A model generated the notes under the pieces. It did no database searches and was not told the origin of the DNA. It was given only the letters and a program-made list of their open reading frames with translations. From NCBI GenBank assembly GCA_949358305.1, contig CASHSZ010000138.1, positions 1-54,328 on the forward strand: a stretch of 54,328 nt of DNA. The letters are read 5' to 3'. A program made the translations under genes and the position numbers. Within the stretch, counting starts at the first letter, position 1. Each line of letters opens with the position of its first letter. Source of the stretch: Strigamia acuminata (Eukaryota; Arthropoda; Chilopoda; Geophilomorpha; Linotaeniidae). Below are positions 10,660-22,800 of the stretch, in pieces.

Positions 10660-10968
10660 CAGGGGTTCCCAAACTTTTTAGCATCGTGCCCCACTTTTTA
10701 AGCAAGGCGATCTTCTGCGCCCCACTTCATCTACCAGTGCATTAAACTTTTAAAAAATATACTACTAAAAAGAAAAAAAGAAATTTTTATATAATTTTGC
10801 ATAAAACTTTGTATAATTTTTTATATAATTTTATATAATTTTGCTTAAAAATTTACAAAAGTTTGCAAAATAAGCTTATTTTATTTAGGCATGTATGATG
10901 GGTGCACCCCACCAATAATCAGCTCACGCCCCACCAGTGAGGCTCGCCTCACAGTTTGGGAAACCCTG
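10660..10968. mobile_element. hAT-type MITE with perfect 8-bp target duplication
   Basis: The ends CAGGGGTTCCCAAAC (10660) and GTTTGGGAAACCCTG (ending 10968) are inverted copies, as in the Charlie-like branch of hAT elements. The 8-base duplication GTTTATAC is perfect on both sides (10652-10659 and 10969-10976). The 309-bp interior is non-coding, with repeated sub-terminal CGCCCCAC blocks. A lone related end (TTTCCCAAACTATAGGTCAC) occurs near 45983. Confidence 0.85.
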
Positions 10969-10976
10969 GTTTATAC

Positions 10977-13016
10977 TGTTTTTTTTATTATCATATAATT
11001 CCCCGTTTAGACATGTAAAAATACCACCTAAACTAATATTCTTTGCAATCTTGTTTTAATAAAAAAAAATATATAAAAATATTGTTTCGCTTTGGCTTTT
11101 TTGCTTGAAAATCCATGGATGAGATTAAAATTTTTCTTCCCAGCAACAATCTATCAATGTCATGCTCAATAAAAAATGAACATGCATTGCCTGTGCGCTA
11201 ACACTGTCTTATCACATTTCTAATGGATCAAACTCACTTTTTGAAGTTTTATTGACAGCTCCAAACTATTAGATGTGGCAACTAGCTGGTGTTTCTTAAA
11301 CTTGCTGTTATTGCTATCAATCTGCACTAAATCTATTTTTCTTATTTTCTAAATTTCCAATTTCCAATTTTCATGTTGAGCAAGTTAAATTTCCTCTTTG
11401 CAAGTGTTTAATTGCATTCCAAATTGAGTAAGAAAGTGAGTGGTGCATGAAGCAAAGCAGATGCACAAGTCACAAATTATATCAAAGCTATGGGAGTCCT
11501 TTATGCCCAAAAGTCACTGTCAGTCCCAAGAAATTTGTTCAGCCCCATAAAAAAAGAACAAGAGTTTATTGCTGTACTTAACTTAAAACAACTTAATCCC
11601 ACACTCTGCTTATAGTCGTACATTCCAACTTGAAAATTAATGAAACAAACTTTTTGCAAGATTAAAAAACATAAAAGTTAAACTTCAAACCAAATCTAAA
11701 AACCCATATTCAATTAATAAAAGAATTAAAAACAAAAAACAAAAACAAAAGACGTAAGCTTTCCTTTTAAATCAACTTGTTAATCAACTTCATTTGTTCA
11801 CCACAGATAATAAAATGCAACAACCAGGACTAAAAGGTAATTAAGCTGCTCTTTTAACTGCATAGTGGTTACACATCCTAACTGTATTGCGGCTTCTTAG
11901 GCGAACGAATTTCTTTTAATCGCCTAAACTCATGCACAATTCATGACTGACACTTGCACACTCCATAGAGAAGCCCAAGAATGCCACTATTACATATGCA
12001 CCACTCAAAAATAATGTGTCTAAGTATTTTTCAACTAATTACTGGCATTTGCAGGATTTACCATTAGGCTAAAGCAGCTACCGCATAAGACTATGCAGTG
12101 GCTAAGAGAAAAAACACGTTGAAAAGATGTCAGTCAGTGCATGTCTTTGCAACTTCAACCAATTTTTTCCCAGACTACAACTTTGAACTACGGAGTAGTC
12201 GAACTACAGTATAGTCGAATTGCCATTGTTTGCGTGGGCCAGAGACCCAGCCCATTCCCTAAGCATCACCATGATGAACAAAAGTGAAGGACCAAGACGC
12301 TTCTCTTTTGGTATCCTGTCTAAACTGATTGACCAACCTCAGTTGCTCCCTTTTGTAGTATACTCTCGCACCATTCCGCTTGTGCCTTTTCTATTGGTCC
12401 CTAAAAGAACCGTCCGGAACTACAGTTCGCGGCCGGTAGCTTGATGCTAAATTCATACTGCACATCCCATTCAGCACAGACAATTTCCTAATTCCAGTTG
12501 TTATTTGGCAATATTAAGCCTACTATTAAGCCTAAATGCTAAAATAAAGTAAATAAACAACAATCTTCATTAAAAATAATTTACCGCGTGGTACCAAAAT
12601 ATTGTTGCTCTATTTTCTCTGAGTGCAACAAGCTTGACAATCGCCATGTTAAATGCATGTGCAGAACTTGATGCGCAGTTTGAATTTAGCAGCAAGATAC
12701 CAGGTGCAAACTAAGTTACTCCTGGAATGCTAGAGTTGTACTAAGCAGGACATTTAGACTCTGAGTTATCCGTGACCAGAAGCCAGTCACACATCTAGCT
12801 TTATTTTCTTAAGTGCAAGATTTGAGCTAAGGTAACCACATCCACAAGAAAGTCATGTCAACTATGCTGACAACTTTTCTTCTTCTTCTGCTTGGTATGG
12901 CAAAAAAACCCACAGCTGGCACTGCATATATCAAATGTATTGCCTAAAATACATCTGCAAAATGAAAACCAAGAGGCCAATTTTCCCTTACCGCATCATC
13001 AGTTGTCTGCTTTATA
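10977..13016. other. AT-rich non-coding DNA
   Basis: No gene recognised. An open frame at 12220-12444 (74 codons) has no domain, no splice sites in suitable places and no relative in the window. No repeat ends were found. Confidence 0.4.
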
Positions 13017-13370
13017 CCATGTTCACACCAACTGATCAAGTTTGGCTAGATCTGATCCACCCGATCAGTTCCAATATTCACTTGGATGGAGTTGTGTTCA
13101 CACCAAAATGTGATTCAATCAAACCAAACCGGGTTTTAGTAGCAACCGGTTTTAAAACCACCTCACTACAATGGCTGCCATTTTATTATCGAATAATGCA
13201 AAACAATGGAATGCTACAGACTGCTGACATTATTTAATAAATTCCAATCTGAATCCAATCGTCGAATCGAGTTGTGGGAACTCAATTGACCAACAAAGTT
13301 GTTGGGCACACCAATCTTAGATCTAGATCCACAGCTTCGGATGAGATCCAAAAGCTTGGTGTGTACATGA
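13017..13370. mobile_element. TA-inserting MITE, copy 1 (CCATGTTCACACCAA ends)
   Basis: Starts CCATGTTCACACCAA after TA and ends with the decayed inverse TTGGTGTGTACATGA before TA. It is about 85-90 percent similar by eye to the copy at 15555-15953 but lacks an internal block of about 43 bases found there. The 100-codon open frame over it is a shadow of repeat sequence. Confidence 0.75.
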
Positions 13371-14872
13371 TATAATGCAACTATGACTGATCTGTTTATC
13401 TTTAATTCACCTGGCTAACCATTACTAAAAGGAAAATATGAAAGCTGCATTATGACATTTGTGATTGCATTCTTCTCAGAATCCGCTTTCGGCCCTGGCT
13501 AAAGTGTACTTGAACGTTCACCATTCATGCATTTTGTTAGATCCCATGCCAACAAAAGTTTTAAACACGTCCACCAAATCCCTCTTTAAGCACCCTTGTT
13601 CCTATCCTTTAAAAGCTAAACCAAACTTCTTGCACAAAAAAATTAAGTCACAAAAGGAGAACTCTTTGCTGGAGCTTATCCAAGTTGTTGCAAAGCTGCA
13701 GTCAAAAACATTACGGTTGCGAATCACTTGCCATTAATCCTAAAGCATCTGACAAGAGCATGCTCATGCTTCTTTTCCATTGTCCTCTTAATGGACTCAT
13801 CTTTATCCTAAAGGGAAACTCGTGTACAACATGAAAACACATACGATTGAAACAAAATCTTCCAACTAATTTTTTTTTAAAAAAAAAATTTAAATTAAAT
13901 TTTAAAGAAAAAAGAGAGCGAGAATTCATTGAAAAAGTATTAGCTTTTTTTCCTTTTTCAATTTCCTTTCCAAGAAGTGTTTGCACCAGTGAATCGCAAC
14001 TTACTAATCTCAGTTCACTGGAAACCTAAAAAAAGGAGGCGTTTTAGATCGAATATGGTGCTTTCCTACATAGCAGAAGGTGCGCGAAACGAAGCAGAAG
14101 TAATTTCTTGGTGTAAAGAAAAAGCCAAGGCACAATCAGCTGCTATTTTCCTCCAATTCACATCCATTTCAAGTAGTGATGATGGGTGATTTGGGAGAAG
14201 AAAAAATATACACTTGCTCCAATTGAGTGTATTTCTAAAAATAATCACAAAACTTAAAAAAAACATTCCCCGCTTTTTTTCTCTAAATCCGTAATTACAG
14301 AAAAATTTCTCGAGAACATACAGGCCACTCCGCTTAAAGCTTAAAACCAGAAGAGGTTAATTCTTAGACTGTGTTCAATTAGCATCCCGTGCTCAATGAG
14401 AGCATTTACAGTACTTGTTTTTCCTTTGGTCATGTGACTTTATCTTATTTCAATGTCATGTGACACTGGTGGTGAAAATGTGCTCTGTACACAAGTTGTT
14501 TTGACTCAGGTGTGAATAAACACAATGCCTGTTTGCTTATTCAGTTGGTCGAGGTTTCTTTTCACTGCAGAACTCTGTTGGAATTAACAAAATCAGCGTA
14601 AAACAAGCGTATGCAAAGCTCAGCTAAAAAAGTGATATAGCAAGGAGAGTCAGTATTATAATGAAATTGAGCTACTACATAAAAAATAAAACTAAATTGA
14701 CCATTTCACAACAAACTTTAAAGAAATCCTACGAGCAGCCTTTTAAAATGTAAATAAAACCAAATTAAGATTCAAATGAATCATTAAATGCATTCAAATT
14801 GGTTAAGCAAACACACTTAAAAGTCTGCTGAAACGAAAAAAAAAATGAAATAAAGTGACTTACAGTGGGGGC
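13371..14872. other. AT-rich non-coding DNA
   Basis: Overlapping short open frames between 13465 and 14266 exist on both strands but show no domains and no consistent exon structure. Nothing else was recognised. Confidence 0.35.
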
Positions 14873-15533
14873 AAAAACTAAACATAACAATCCTCCAACA
14901 CCTTTTTGTAAGTATATTGGTCCATGATATCCTTAATTTAATGTTGTGGACGATACCCATACAGGAAACCATATCCAAGCCATTTTACTATTGGGATGAT
15001 TTTTCTATATGGATATCGGTCTAAAACATTAAATTAAGGGTACCATGGACCAATATATTTATAAAAAAAAGTATTGGAAGATTGTTATGCTTCCATTTGC
15101 AGATAATGAACTGCCTTTCACATGGATATTTCAGCAGAAAAATGATTCTAAGCATAAAGTCAAGGCAATTGCTCAGTGTTCCACAATGGCATTGCTTGTG
15201 GTTTGGATGTTTTAATGAAGTGTATGAGTGACTACACATGTGTTTATGGATAAATTTTAATATTTACCGCTTATTTTATAATGGGAATGGCTAATTGTTT
15301 GTGGGTAATGGGTATGTTAACTTACTTTTTGCCTCTAATTTTTTATGTCACTTCACAAAAGAATTTTTTTCTCAGAAGCTGATGGATAGGTGTTGATAAA
15401 ATTTTAGGTGAATAAAGTAGGATGTTGTACGAGTCTCCAGTTAAAATTTCATAAATTTTCCTCTCTTTTGTCCCGAGATACAGTCATAAGAATCAACATA
15501 ATGCGTTTGTTAACTTAGTTTTGGCCCCCACTG
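14873..15533. mobile_element. Non-autonomous Tc1-like element
   Basis: The left end CAGTGGGGGCAAAAACTAA (14873) and the right end TTAGTTTTGGCCCCCACTG (ending 15533) are inverted copies, with TA on both sides. Inner inverted blocks (TTGGTCCATGATATCCTTAA against the TTAAGGGTACCATGGACCAA region) suggest a compound or internally folded derivative. A remnant of Tc1 transposase is present inside. Confidence 0.8.
15033..15215 (+). pseudogene. Tc1-type transposase remnant
   Basis: A 60-codon in-frame piece ending in a stop matches the C-terminal catalytic part of Tc1 transposases in pattern: GTMDQYIY, then MLPFADNELPFTWIFQQ, then KNDSKHK. In active relatives the FQQ motif is followed by an aspartate (the QQDNDPKH pattern, the second D of the DDE triad); here it is a lysine. 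The piece lacks the N-terminal DNA-binding region and the final glutamate region, so it cannot be a working enzyme. It fixes the element's identity and its plus-strand orientation. Confidence 0.7.
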
Positions 15534-15554
15534 TACTATCGAATACTCCCAATA

Positions 15555-15953
15555 CCATGTTCACACCAACGGATCGAGTTTGGCTGTATCGTATCCGGCC
15601 TACCAGATCCAACTGAACAAGTATTCACTTGGATAGAGTTGTGTTCACACCAAAATGTGATTCAATCAAACCAAACCAGGTTTTAGTAGCAACAGGTTTT
15701 AGAAACACCTCACTACAATGGCTGCCATTTTATTATCGAATAATGCGCAACAATGGAATGCTACAAAATGCTGACATTATTTAATGAATTCCAATCGAAT
15801 CCAATCATCGAATCGATAATGTGGGAACTCGATTGACGAATGCAGTTGTTGGGCACACGGATCCACATCCGTGAACGGAGTTCAGTGTTCACACCAATCT
15901 TGAATCTAGATCCGCAGCTTCGAATGAGATCCAAAAGCTTGGTGTGAACATGG
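15555..15953. mobile_element. TA-inserting MITE, copy 2 (CCATGTTCACACCAA ends)
   Basis: The left end CCATGTTCACACCAA and the right end CTTGGTGTGAACATGG are perfect inverted copies over CCATGTTCACACCAA/TTGGTGTGAACATGG, with TA on both sides (15553-15554 and 15954-15955). It carries the block near 15855-15897 that copy 1 lacks, including a second internal GTTCACACCAA. It is non-coding. Confidence 0.8.
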
Positions 15954-17569
15954 TATAATCTTAAATAAAATATTATTCTTACTAACATAAGCATTGCAGC
16001 TAAGATCTGACCGATTGTTCAACTAACCTAACTTGTAAGTAAAATTTGATGACAAAAACATGAGGTTGCAATTCAAATAATTTAATCCTACAATGTGTAA
16101 CAGTATACCTATTTGGGTGCAACTGTCTTCTTGAATAGGAAAACGTTTGTTTGGTTTCCTATATCTTGCTGACCCTTGGGAATCGAGTAGAGAAACACGA
16201 CAAGAAGCGTCTGTTCTTTGCCTATATCAGGCTTTTCTGCCAGATGATGAACTTCTTCCATTTGCCACAATGTTTTCACCACAGCATCATTATTTGTTGA
16301 CCGCCATTTTATCAAACACTAAAATATGTTAGACGGCATGTGCAAATCACATCATTTTGCTTAAGATAGAAAATTATAAAAAGTAAAAAACCCATCCCCA
16401 TACTTCGACTTAAAGGTGCTCACTTAAGACGTAAATAAGTAAATATAAAAAACTAAGCTTTTTGATAGAGGCTTTAGTATTAATGCTTCAAATCGTCGCC
16501 AGGGTGGGCCACTACCACCGAAAGTTAAAACAAACATTCATGTCAAGTTAAATAAAAGCCTTTAAAAACGACAAACGTCATATCCTGAAGTGAAAACGAG
16601 GTTTTCAAGTTAATACACTTAAGCAGATTTTTCTTAACCAATTTGAATGCACCTAATATATCCTGAAGGGAAAACGACGTTATCAATTTAAAACATTTAA
16701 GAACATTTTTCTTAACCAACTTGAACATACCTAATGCACGACAAATATCTAATGACTGCTTAATTATTCTAATTAACTTATCATAAGTTAAGAAAAAAAA
16801 ACAATCACAAAACAAACAAAAAAAAGGAACAGAAATGAAAGGAATTTCTACTTTGGTTAATGTTGCAGTTAATGGGATTTAGATTTCCTCCCAACAATTT
16901 AATGAGGCTAGATTTTCAACTTTCATTACTTCTTACTTAAATCACCAAAAACAAATCCCCCTTTTTGCTAGAAAAACAAAAATAAATCAACGAGCCAATT
17001 AATTGCCTTTTAATGAATCAGGTTAAAAAAAATGTATTCACCCAAATGTTAAATGCATTGTAAATTTTAATTAATCCCATAAAATCAATATTTAAAAAAA
17101 ATAAATATAAATAGCAATTAATTCTGATAGTATCCATGCACAACCCACTTAGAAACTTGAAGGTTATTCAATCAACAAAGAAGCCATAAATAAATTACCA
17201 GCTTCCAACATCTCTAGGCCACTGCAAAAGACTTACTGTGATTGCGATTGTGCCAAACTCAATTTACCCCAGAATATAAACCACTGCCACTTTCCCTCTT
17301 TTTCAAAACTCAATATTGAGTTTTGCCAATCACTTGACAAAAAGAAAAATATTAACATTAAGGATTCCGATAAAAAAAAAATCAGAATTGTCCTATTTTT
17401 GAGTGTCTGCAATTATGATGCTCCAATTACAATTATTGCGCTCCAGTTATGACCCTGCGTGCACGGCCTGCCAAACCCACTCTTCAAGCCATTGTCAATT
17501 TTTTTTCTTTCAATTGTTTTCCTTCTCAGAAGTTAAGCAGCATTGGGCCTGATCAATACTTGACAAACA
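15954..17569. repeat. AT-rich DNA with a two-copy tandem repeat
   Basis: A 78-base unit is repeated twice in tandem at about 16578-16655 and 16656-16733, each beginning ATATCCTGAAG and containing TTTTTCTTAACCAA. The copies differ at about one base in six. The 90-codon minus-strand frame across it (16543-16815) repeats its own peptide because of this duplication and is otherwise unremarkable. No other feature was recognised in this interval. Confidence 0.55.
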
Positions 17570-17715
17570 CAGGGTGGGCCAAAAGTTCCGAACTGGTCTG
17601 AAGACAATCAAAGGTCTAATTATACCTAATGGTATGCTCATTGGGTCAAAATTGACCTTCGCTTTTGATAGTAAAATTCCCAATTTGTGTTTGCTGGTGA
17701 CTTTTGGCCCACCCT
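17570..17715. mobile_element. Small mariner-type MITE (CAGGGTGGGCCAAAAGT ends)
   Basis: CAGGGTGGGCCAAAAGT at 17570 is mirrored by ACTTTTGGCCCACCCTG ending at 17715, followed by TA. The element is only 146 bp and non-coding. The left flank is CA rather than TA. Confidence 0.7.
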
Positions 17716-17797
17716 GTACAACGCGCCAGTTCATCATGACACCTGAAAAGTTTTACATGCCATCCGAATTTCTTAGCCCGTATTTGCAAAATAGATA

Positions 17798-18147
17798 CCG
17801 TATATTATCGATTACTACGCGGGCCTCTAATAGCCCGTAGGACAAATGTTATTTTTGCCAATAACGCGCGGGCCTCAAATTGCGCGCGGGTACACAATTG
17901 GAGATCCGAAATGTGCCAAAAAAGGATGACAAATGACACGTTTTGCATAAGTTTAGGCAAAAAATTACCAAAACGTATGGAAAACATCTCAATTGTCACA
18001 CTTTTAGGTGTTTTTCGTTGCCGATACGTTAAAAAAACCCAGCACCGGCCAGTCGGCCGATGCTGAGTGTAAATAGTCCACGGGCCTCTAATAGCGCGCG
18101 GGCCTCTAATACCGCACAAGTCAAAATATTTTTTTGCAAATATACGG
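17798..18147. mobile_element. Short-ended MITE with repeated GGGCCTCTAATA blocks
   Basis: CCGTATAT at 17798 and ATATACGG ending at 18147 are inverted, each next to TA. Near each end sits a pair of GGGCCTCTAATA-like blocks (17821, 17869, 18082, 18100), all in the same direction. The interior is non-coding. Related CCGTATTTTATC and CCGTACTGTCGC ends occur near 44672 and 46098. Confidence 0.55.
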
Positions 18148-18738
18148 TACGCTGGTTCCTGCTGAATCCAGAAGGAATGGTGGAAGCATGTTGCGGCACC
18201 TTTAACTTTAGTCGTTTTTGTTTTTGCACAATATCAACAATCGGTAGGAACAGGCCTGCAGACTACTTGAAAGTTTCTATTCAACCTAGCAAAATATTAA
18301 TTTTCTTCCCATATTGCCATTTTGTTACAAGTAAATCCAGATTCACACAGTATAAGTGGCTGAACAAGGAAGAAAAAAGCAGGAATGAGATGAAAAAGAC
18401 AAAAATTGCACACTTAATTCTAGTAATGCCTCAATTTCTTTCCATTAATGCAGCACCAAACTGCTCATCAAGCTATTTATGCTGCAAGCTATCTTATAAT
18501 GAAACCAGACAGGAAAAGAGAAGAAACACAACTAGCAAGAAACCAACCACGCTTTGTCAATAGATTTTCATCCACTTTAAACTTAATACCTTCTTGCAAA
18601 AAAATCTTTCGGAACTAAAAGTTTGCTAAATCCTTTAAAAATTACATAATGGCGCTGCACAGAAGCAAAAACACTCCCACGAGAACAACAAGCAATTCAT
18701 CTGTTCCTCCGTAAATAAGGTATTATTTCTCGACTTAA
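18148..18738. other. Non-coding DNA
   Basis: The plus-strand open frame 18060-18563 starts inside the preceding MITE and has no domain, so I do not call a gene. No other feature was recognised before the left end of the outer nested element. Confidence 0.35.
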
Positions 18739-19054
18739 CCTTCCTATAGCCATGGCTAATACTACACATGTGCAGCCATGGTCGGTCGTTTCTGACTTCT
18801 TTTCAAAAACCCTTCTGCACATGTGCCCAATCACATTTTTCCTGGTGCAATCGCATTTTTCCTGCTAAAAGCACATGTTTTAGGACTAATTTTAATACGC
18901 CACCTAGTGCAAACTGATGGCAAAGCAGTGTACGGCGCTCCCATTAAGGGTGTTTTATGTTATAAATATTAAATTATCCTAATAATAATTGAAAAACTAT
19001 TCGTATTTAGTAGGGTTGCACCGAATATTCGGTTTATATTCGGTTATTCGGCCT

Positions 19055-19684
19055 TGTCGTGATTCGACTTTGTGGTTAAAGATAATAAATAATAGTACTC
19101 GGGAAATACAATAAAAGATATAATACTGCTTTATTAAACACGCTTACTAATACAGTAAAGGTTAAGGTGATTCCAATGATGGTCCTCGGATTCTTCTGCG
19201 AATACGAGTCGCCGCTAAACAATGGTAGATCCTATTGTTTAGTCCTACGCGTGGTCTGTGTTGTTGTCTAGGGTTATTTCCACGTGTTATAACGAACACG
19301 CGAGAATTCGCTTTCTCGTGCGAATTAAACGAATATCGCTTGGATATTTATTCTAGCGTAGTTTGGCTACGCTAAATAAATGTGGCTGTTGTACAGTTGA
19401 ATGGTCAGCGGGCACCGGTCCTCGATCAATCCGTGAAACGGCCTGAAAGGTGAGGTGAATGGTGCTCTTGCTGAAATGTGGTAACTGTAGTATATTTCCG
19501 GTCAAGCGTTGGCGTTATATATTAGCCGGAAATGACGTCATATGCAAATCCTTCTGATTATGCAGGTTCGCAGAAACACGAGACTAGTCAGTCTAGTCGG
19601 TATTTCTAGCGCGCTCTAGTGGCGAGGATTAATAACATGATAATCGTCGCTAATTACTTCTTCAGGTGATGCCGAATCACCACA
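19055..19684 (-). repeat. 3' LTR of element B (630 bp)
   Basis: On the minus strand it begins TGTGGTGATTCGG and ends CACGACA. It carries TATATAAC (19514-19521) and an AATAAA signal (19130-19135) about 75 bases before its end. Comparison with the copy at 30199-30828 showed no difference by eye. Confidence 0.95.
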
Positions 19685-19695
19685 CGTCCCTCCCC
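19685..19695 (-). promoter_or_regulatory. Polypurine tract of element B
   Basis: GGGGAGGGACG on the minus strand lies directly before the 3' LTR, the expected position for the plus-strand primer. A second G-rich block (GGGGGGCCCCG) lies about 20 bases further upstream. Confidence 0.75.
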
Positions 19696-19878
19696 GAGAA
19701 TAAATCATCGGGGCCCCCCTTTAAAATAAAAGGTGGAACAATATCTAATCATAAAACAATCTTTTTATTAAAGGATGATGAATGATGAATAAAATATTTT
19801 ACATTCTTGAAATTGATACATAAATAGTTTCTTGGTTCTTTAGAGAAGACAGTCTTCTCGTTTCGAATTTGCCATTGA

Positions 19879-22800
19879 TTATTTCTTCAAGTTATCGGCG
19901 TAGCTTGGCTTATCTTCCGAACTTGGTTCGTCCAGGTTGGGAGATGTGGTCAATCTTGAAGAGTAGTCCGAGGGATCTTCGCTCTCATTCAAGTAGAAAC
20001 GCAGGTGTCCCGGTGCCTCCAGCGGATTTCCCGTTCGTTCGTGGGCCCAAATCGGTGGCAGGAAGGCCGACATACCTTGATTGGTGTGGTGGATTCTTTG
20101 GGCTTCGGCGATGCTGGTTGGCGCGCGATGCGCTCGGAGGAGCCGTTGATGTTGGATGAAGCGATCGTCTCCGGCTCCGGCTTCAATAGCATCCTTCATC
20201 CAGACGTAAAGAGAATAGCCACGGTCTGGGGTCTGGAGTAATTTTGTTTCAGTGTCCTTCGTCAAGGACAACCCCGGGAAGTACATCCGGAGTCTGGCGG
20301 CGATCTGAGGTTCTGCCGTCTTGGAAACCTTCATGTTCGATTTTGGGCGGAGCAACTTTCCTTTTGTTCCCTTCTTTTTGAGCGAGACTGGTTCGGCCAG
20401 TGGCTCGGAAGGTCTATTTTCCTTCGGCGGAGGCGGAGGAGGAGGCGTCGGATCCCTGGGGGCCGGAGTCTCCACGACTGGTGTGGTCACCGAAGATGAC
20501 GGGAGCGGATGTTGAACGATCGCTCGAACGTTTTGGTAGGAGGCCTCTGGATCCGGGTCCTGGGCCACCATTTGGGCTCGAATTATTGCCGCGGAGGGCA
20601 CTAGGCGTGTCCAGCTGTCTACGAGAGCCGGCGGGACTTGGAAACCCTCGTGGGCCACTACGATCCAGGCTGCTACGGCGACACGTGCGTTTCGGAAGGT
20701 GGCGGCGGCCAGTAAAATCGACATCAAGTCGGTAATGGCGACCACGATCCTCGTATTCCAATTTGGATGATCCCGATTCCTGTTCTGCGTGTATTCAATC
20801 GAGATCCGCTGAAGATTCGAGATGACGTTCTGGATCACGTTTTGTTGGTACGAATCCATTTCGCACAACAGTGCTCTGGCCTGCTCCACGGTTGTGACGT
20901 CCAGAAATTGTTGCAGCGTTACCTCCGACGGGTTGATTGGAGTCGAGGCTTGGATGACTGCTGGGGCTGGCAACATTGGATTGGGTCCCGCGGATGTCGT
21001 TGGCTGAGGCACAGATCTGACCAGACGTCTTGATTTTTCCGGTTCGGGCTTGTCCCAAACAATTGGAGTTCTCGTTGAAGTTGAAGCTTCGGGGATCGTT
21101 GGGAGAGGTTCGACTTTGGCTGGTCCAAAGCGAGCTTCTCGATGTTTGAGTTGTTCTTCAGAACTCAGTGTCGGTGCGCCGATTATTACTTTCTTGCGAA
21201 AGGCGCTTGGGAGGCTGACGCTGGATGTTACGCTTCTCGTCTGCGAGAGTTCCGGCTTGATGAAAGCACTTGGCGCCGTCTCTAGACTCGAGGCGGTCGA
21301 GGGAGTCGGGCGGTAGATTGGTTTGGGCTGCATTTGCTGGTATTTCATAACTACCGCGAGGAGATCCGCCTGAGTATACATCTTCTTCTGCTCGGGGACC
21401 TCGTCGATAATTACCTCGTCGTCGATCTTCATTGGTTCGGGACTGTCCCGAATTGATCGTGTGTTTTCGTAGCGTTTCCTATCTCGCTGTCGTATTTCCT
21501 CTTCACGATACGCTTTCCACGAACGTGTGCGACTCTCCGATCCTCTTCTTCTTCGTTCGTCTTGTAGACGGAGGTTCTCTCGTTCACGTCGGGCTTTCTC
21601 ATCACGTTCGCGTAGGAACTCTTCTCGGTGTCTGTTCCACGATTCTCTGTTTTCCTCCCGCCGTCTGAAGTAATTTCTACGATAATCGTTCCAATCTTCT
21701 TGGTTCCTATCGCGTCGGCGTTGGTCTTCTCGGCGGTCGAGGAGTTCGCGTACACTTTCTCTTCTACGGCTGGTTGACGGGGCGTCCCTCGATTGAAATC
21801 GCGATGTTTGTGGGGCCTCCGTTTTTTCTAGGCGAGAGAAAGCGCTTGGTTTGGCCAGGCGTTTCTTTGTCGCGGGTTTCTTATTCTGCGCGCTGCTGGA
21901 AGTGCTTGGCTTGTCCAGGCATTGTTTCTTCGCTGAGCAGCCTCCTTCGTCGTGCTCGTTGGAGAGACGTTTCTCGGCCTTCTGGCGTTTGCGACCAAAG
22001 AAACCTAAAAAGTGTAATTGGTGCATTGCTCGCTGCGAGGAAATAAAACCGTGTCTTGGCCTCCAATCTGGGCGGTCGGGTCGATCGTCTTGGATTTGTT
22101 GGAGCCAAATCTTAATTTCCTCGGTCGAGTAACCGTCCGGCTGCAAATAATCGAAAACTTCGTCATGCGCGGTTCGTCTCACTTCTTCGTAATACGCCAT
22201 ATGAATCTGGTGTTTTTCTTCATCTGTTTCGGCGTCGCGCCACTGTTCGTAAACATCCCATCCTCGCTGGTTGTCGGGGAAGGCGGCTCGGATTAGTGGA
22301 TTCGGGATTGGCGCTGGTGGGTCCATGTTTCTTGAGATAACTGCCCGTAATGCTGCTTGGTATTGGCGTGGCATGTAGTGGATCAACGTTTGCTGGCTGG
22401 ACCAGTAGCGGCTGATCGCACGAGACAATAATAGGCGAATCTTCCATGGTTCAAAGTTGACCGATTCTTCGAGCGCTTGTCGGAACAGTATGGGGATGAC
22501 TTCTCGCCATAAGCTGCCTGCGGAAACTCTTTTCGGGTCGATTTGTCCCCACGTAGTGCGATATCCGTCCTAAATATTAGAATATTAATGAATATATTAG
22601 GATCGTTGATTAATTTGTCATATTTTTCTCTAGAGATTCTTTCGTCTAACACAAGATGGCGTCATGGTCGGCCATGTGCTTTTCGACCACGTGTCTTGAA
22701 GTTACTTTTTCTTTCGGTGTTTGATTAATTTTGACGATTCGTCACTTAAAGTTAAATTATTTCTTCGTTCGTGGTCAGTCCACGAACTTATTTCGTATTT

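Noticed and set aside
18060-18563. 167-codon plus-strand ORF
   Set aside because: It starts inside a MITE, and the remainder has no recognisable motif.
1812-18738. CRISPR-like or regular satellite array
   Set aside because: The repeats present are two-copy tandems, simple sequence or diverged MITEs; none has regular spacers.
19879-22428. ORF3 of element B as an envelope gene
   Set aside because: Position fits, but there is no signal peptide, convincing membrane segment, furin-type site or conserved cysteine pattern; the hydrophobic stretch near residues 660-710 is too broken by charged residues.
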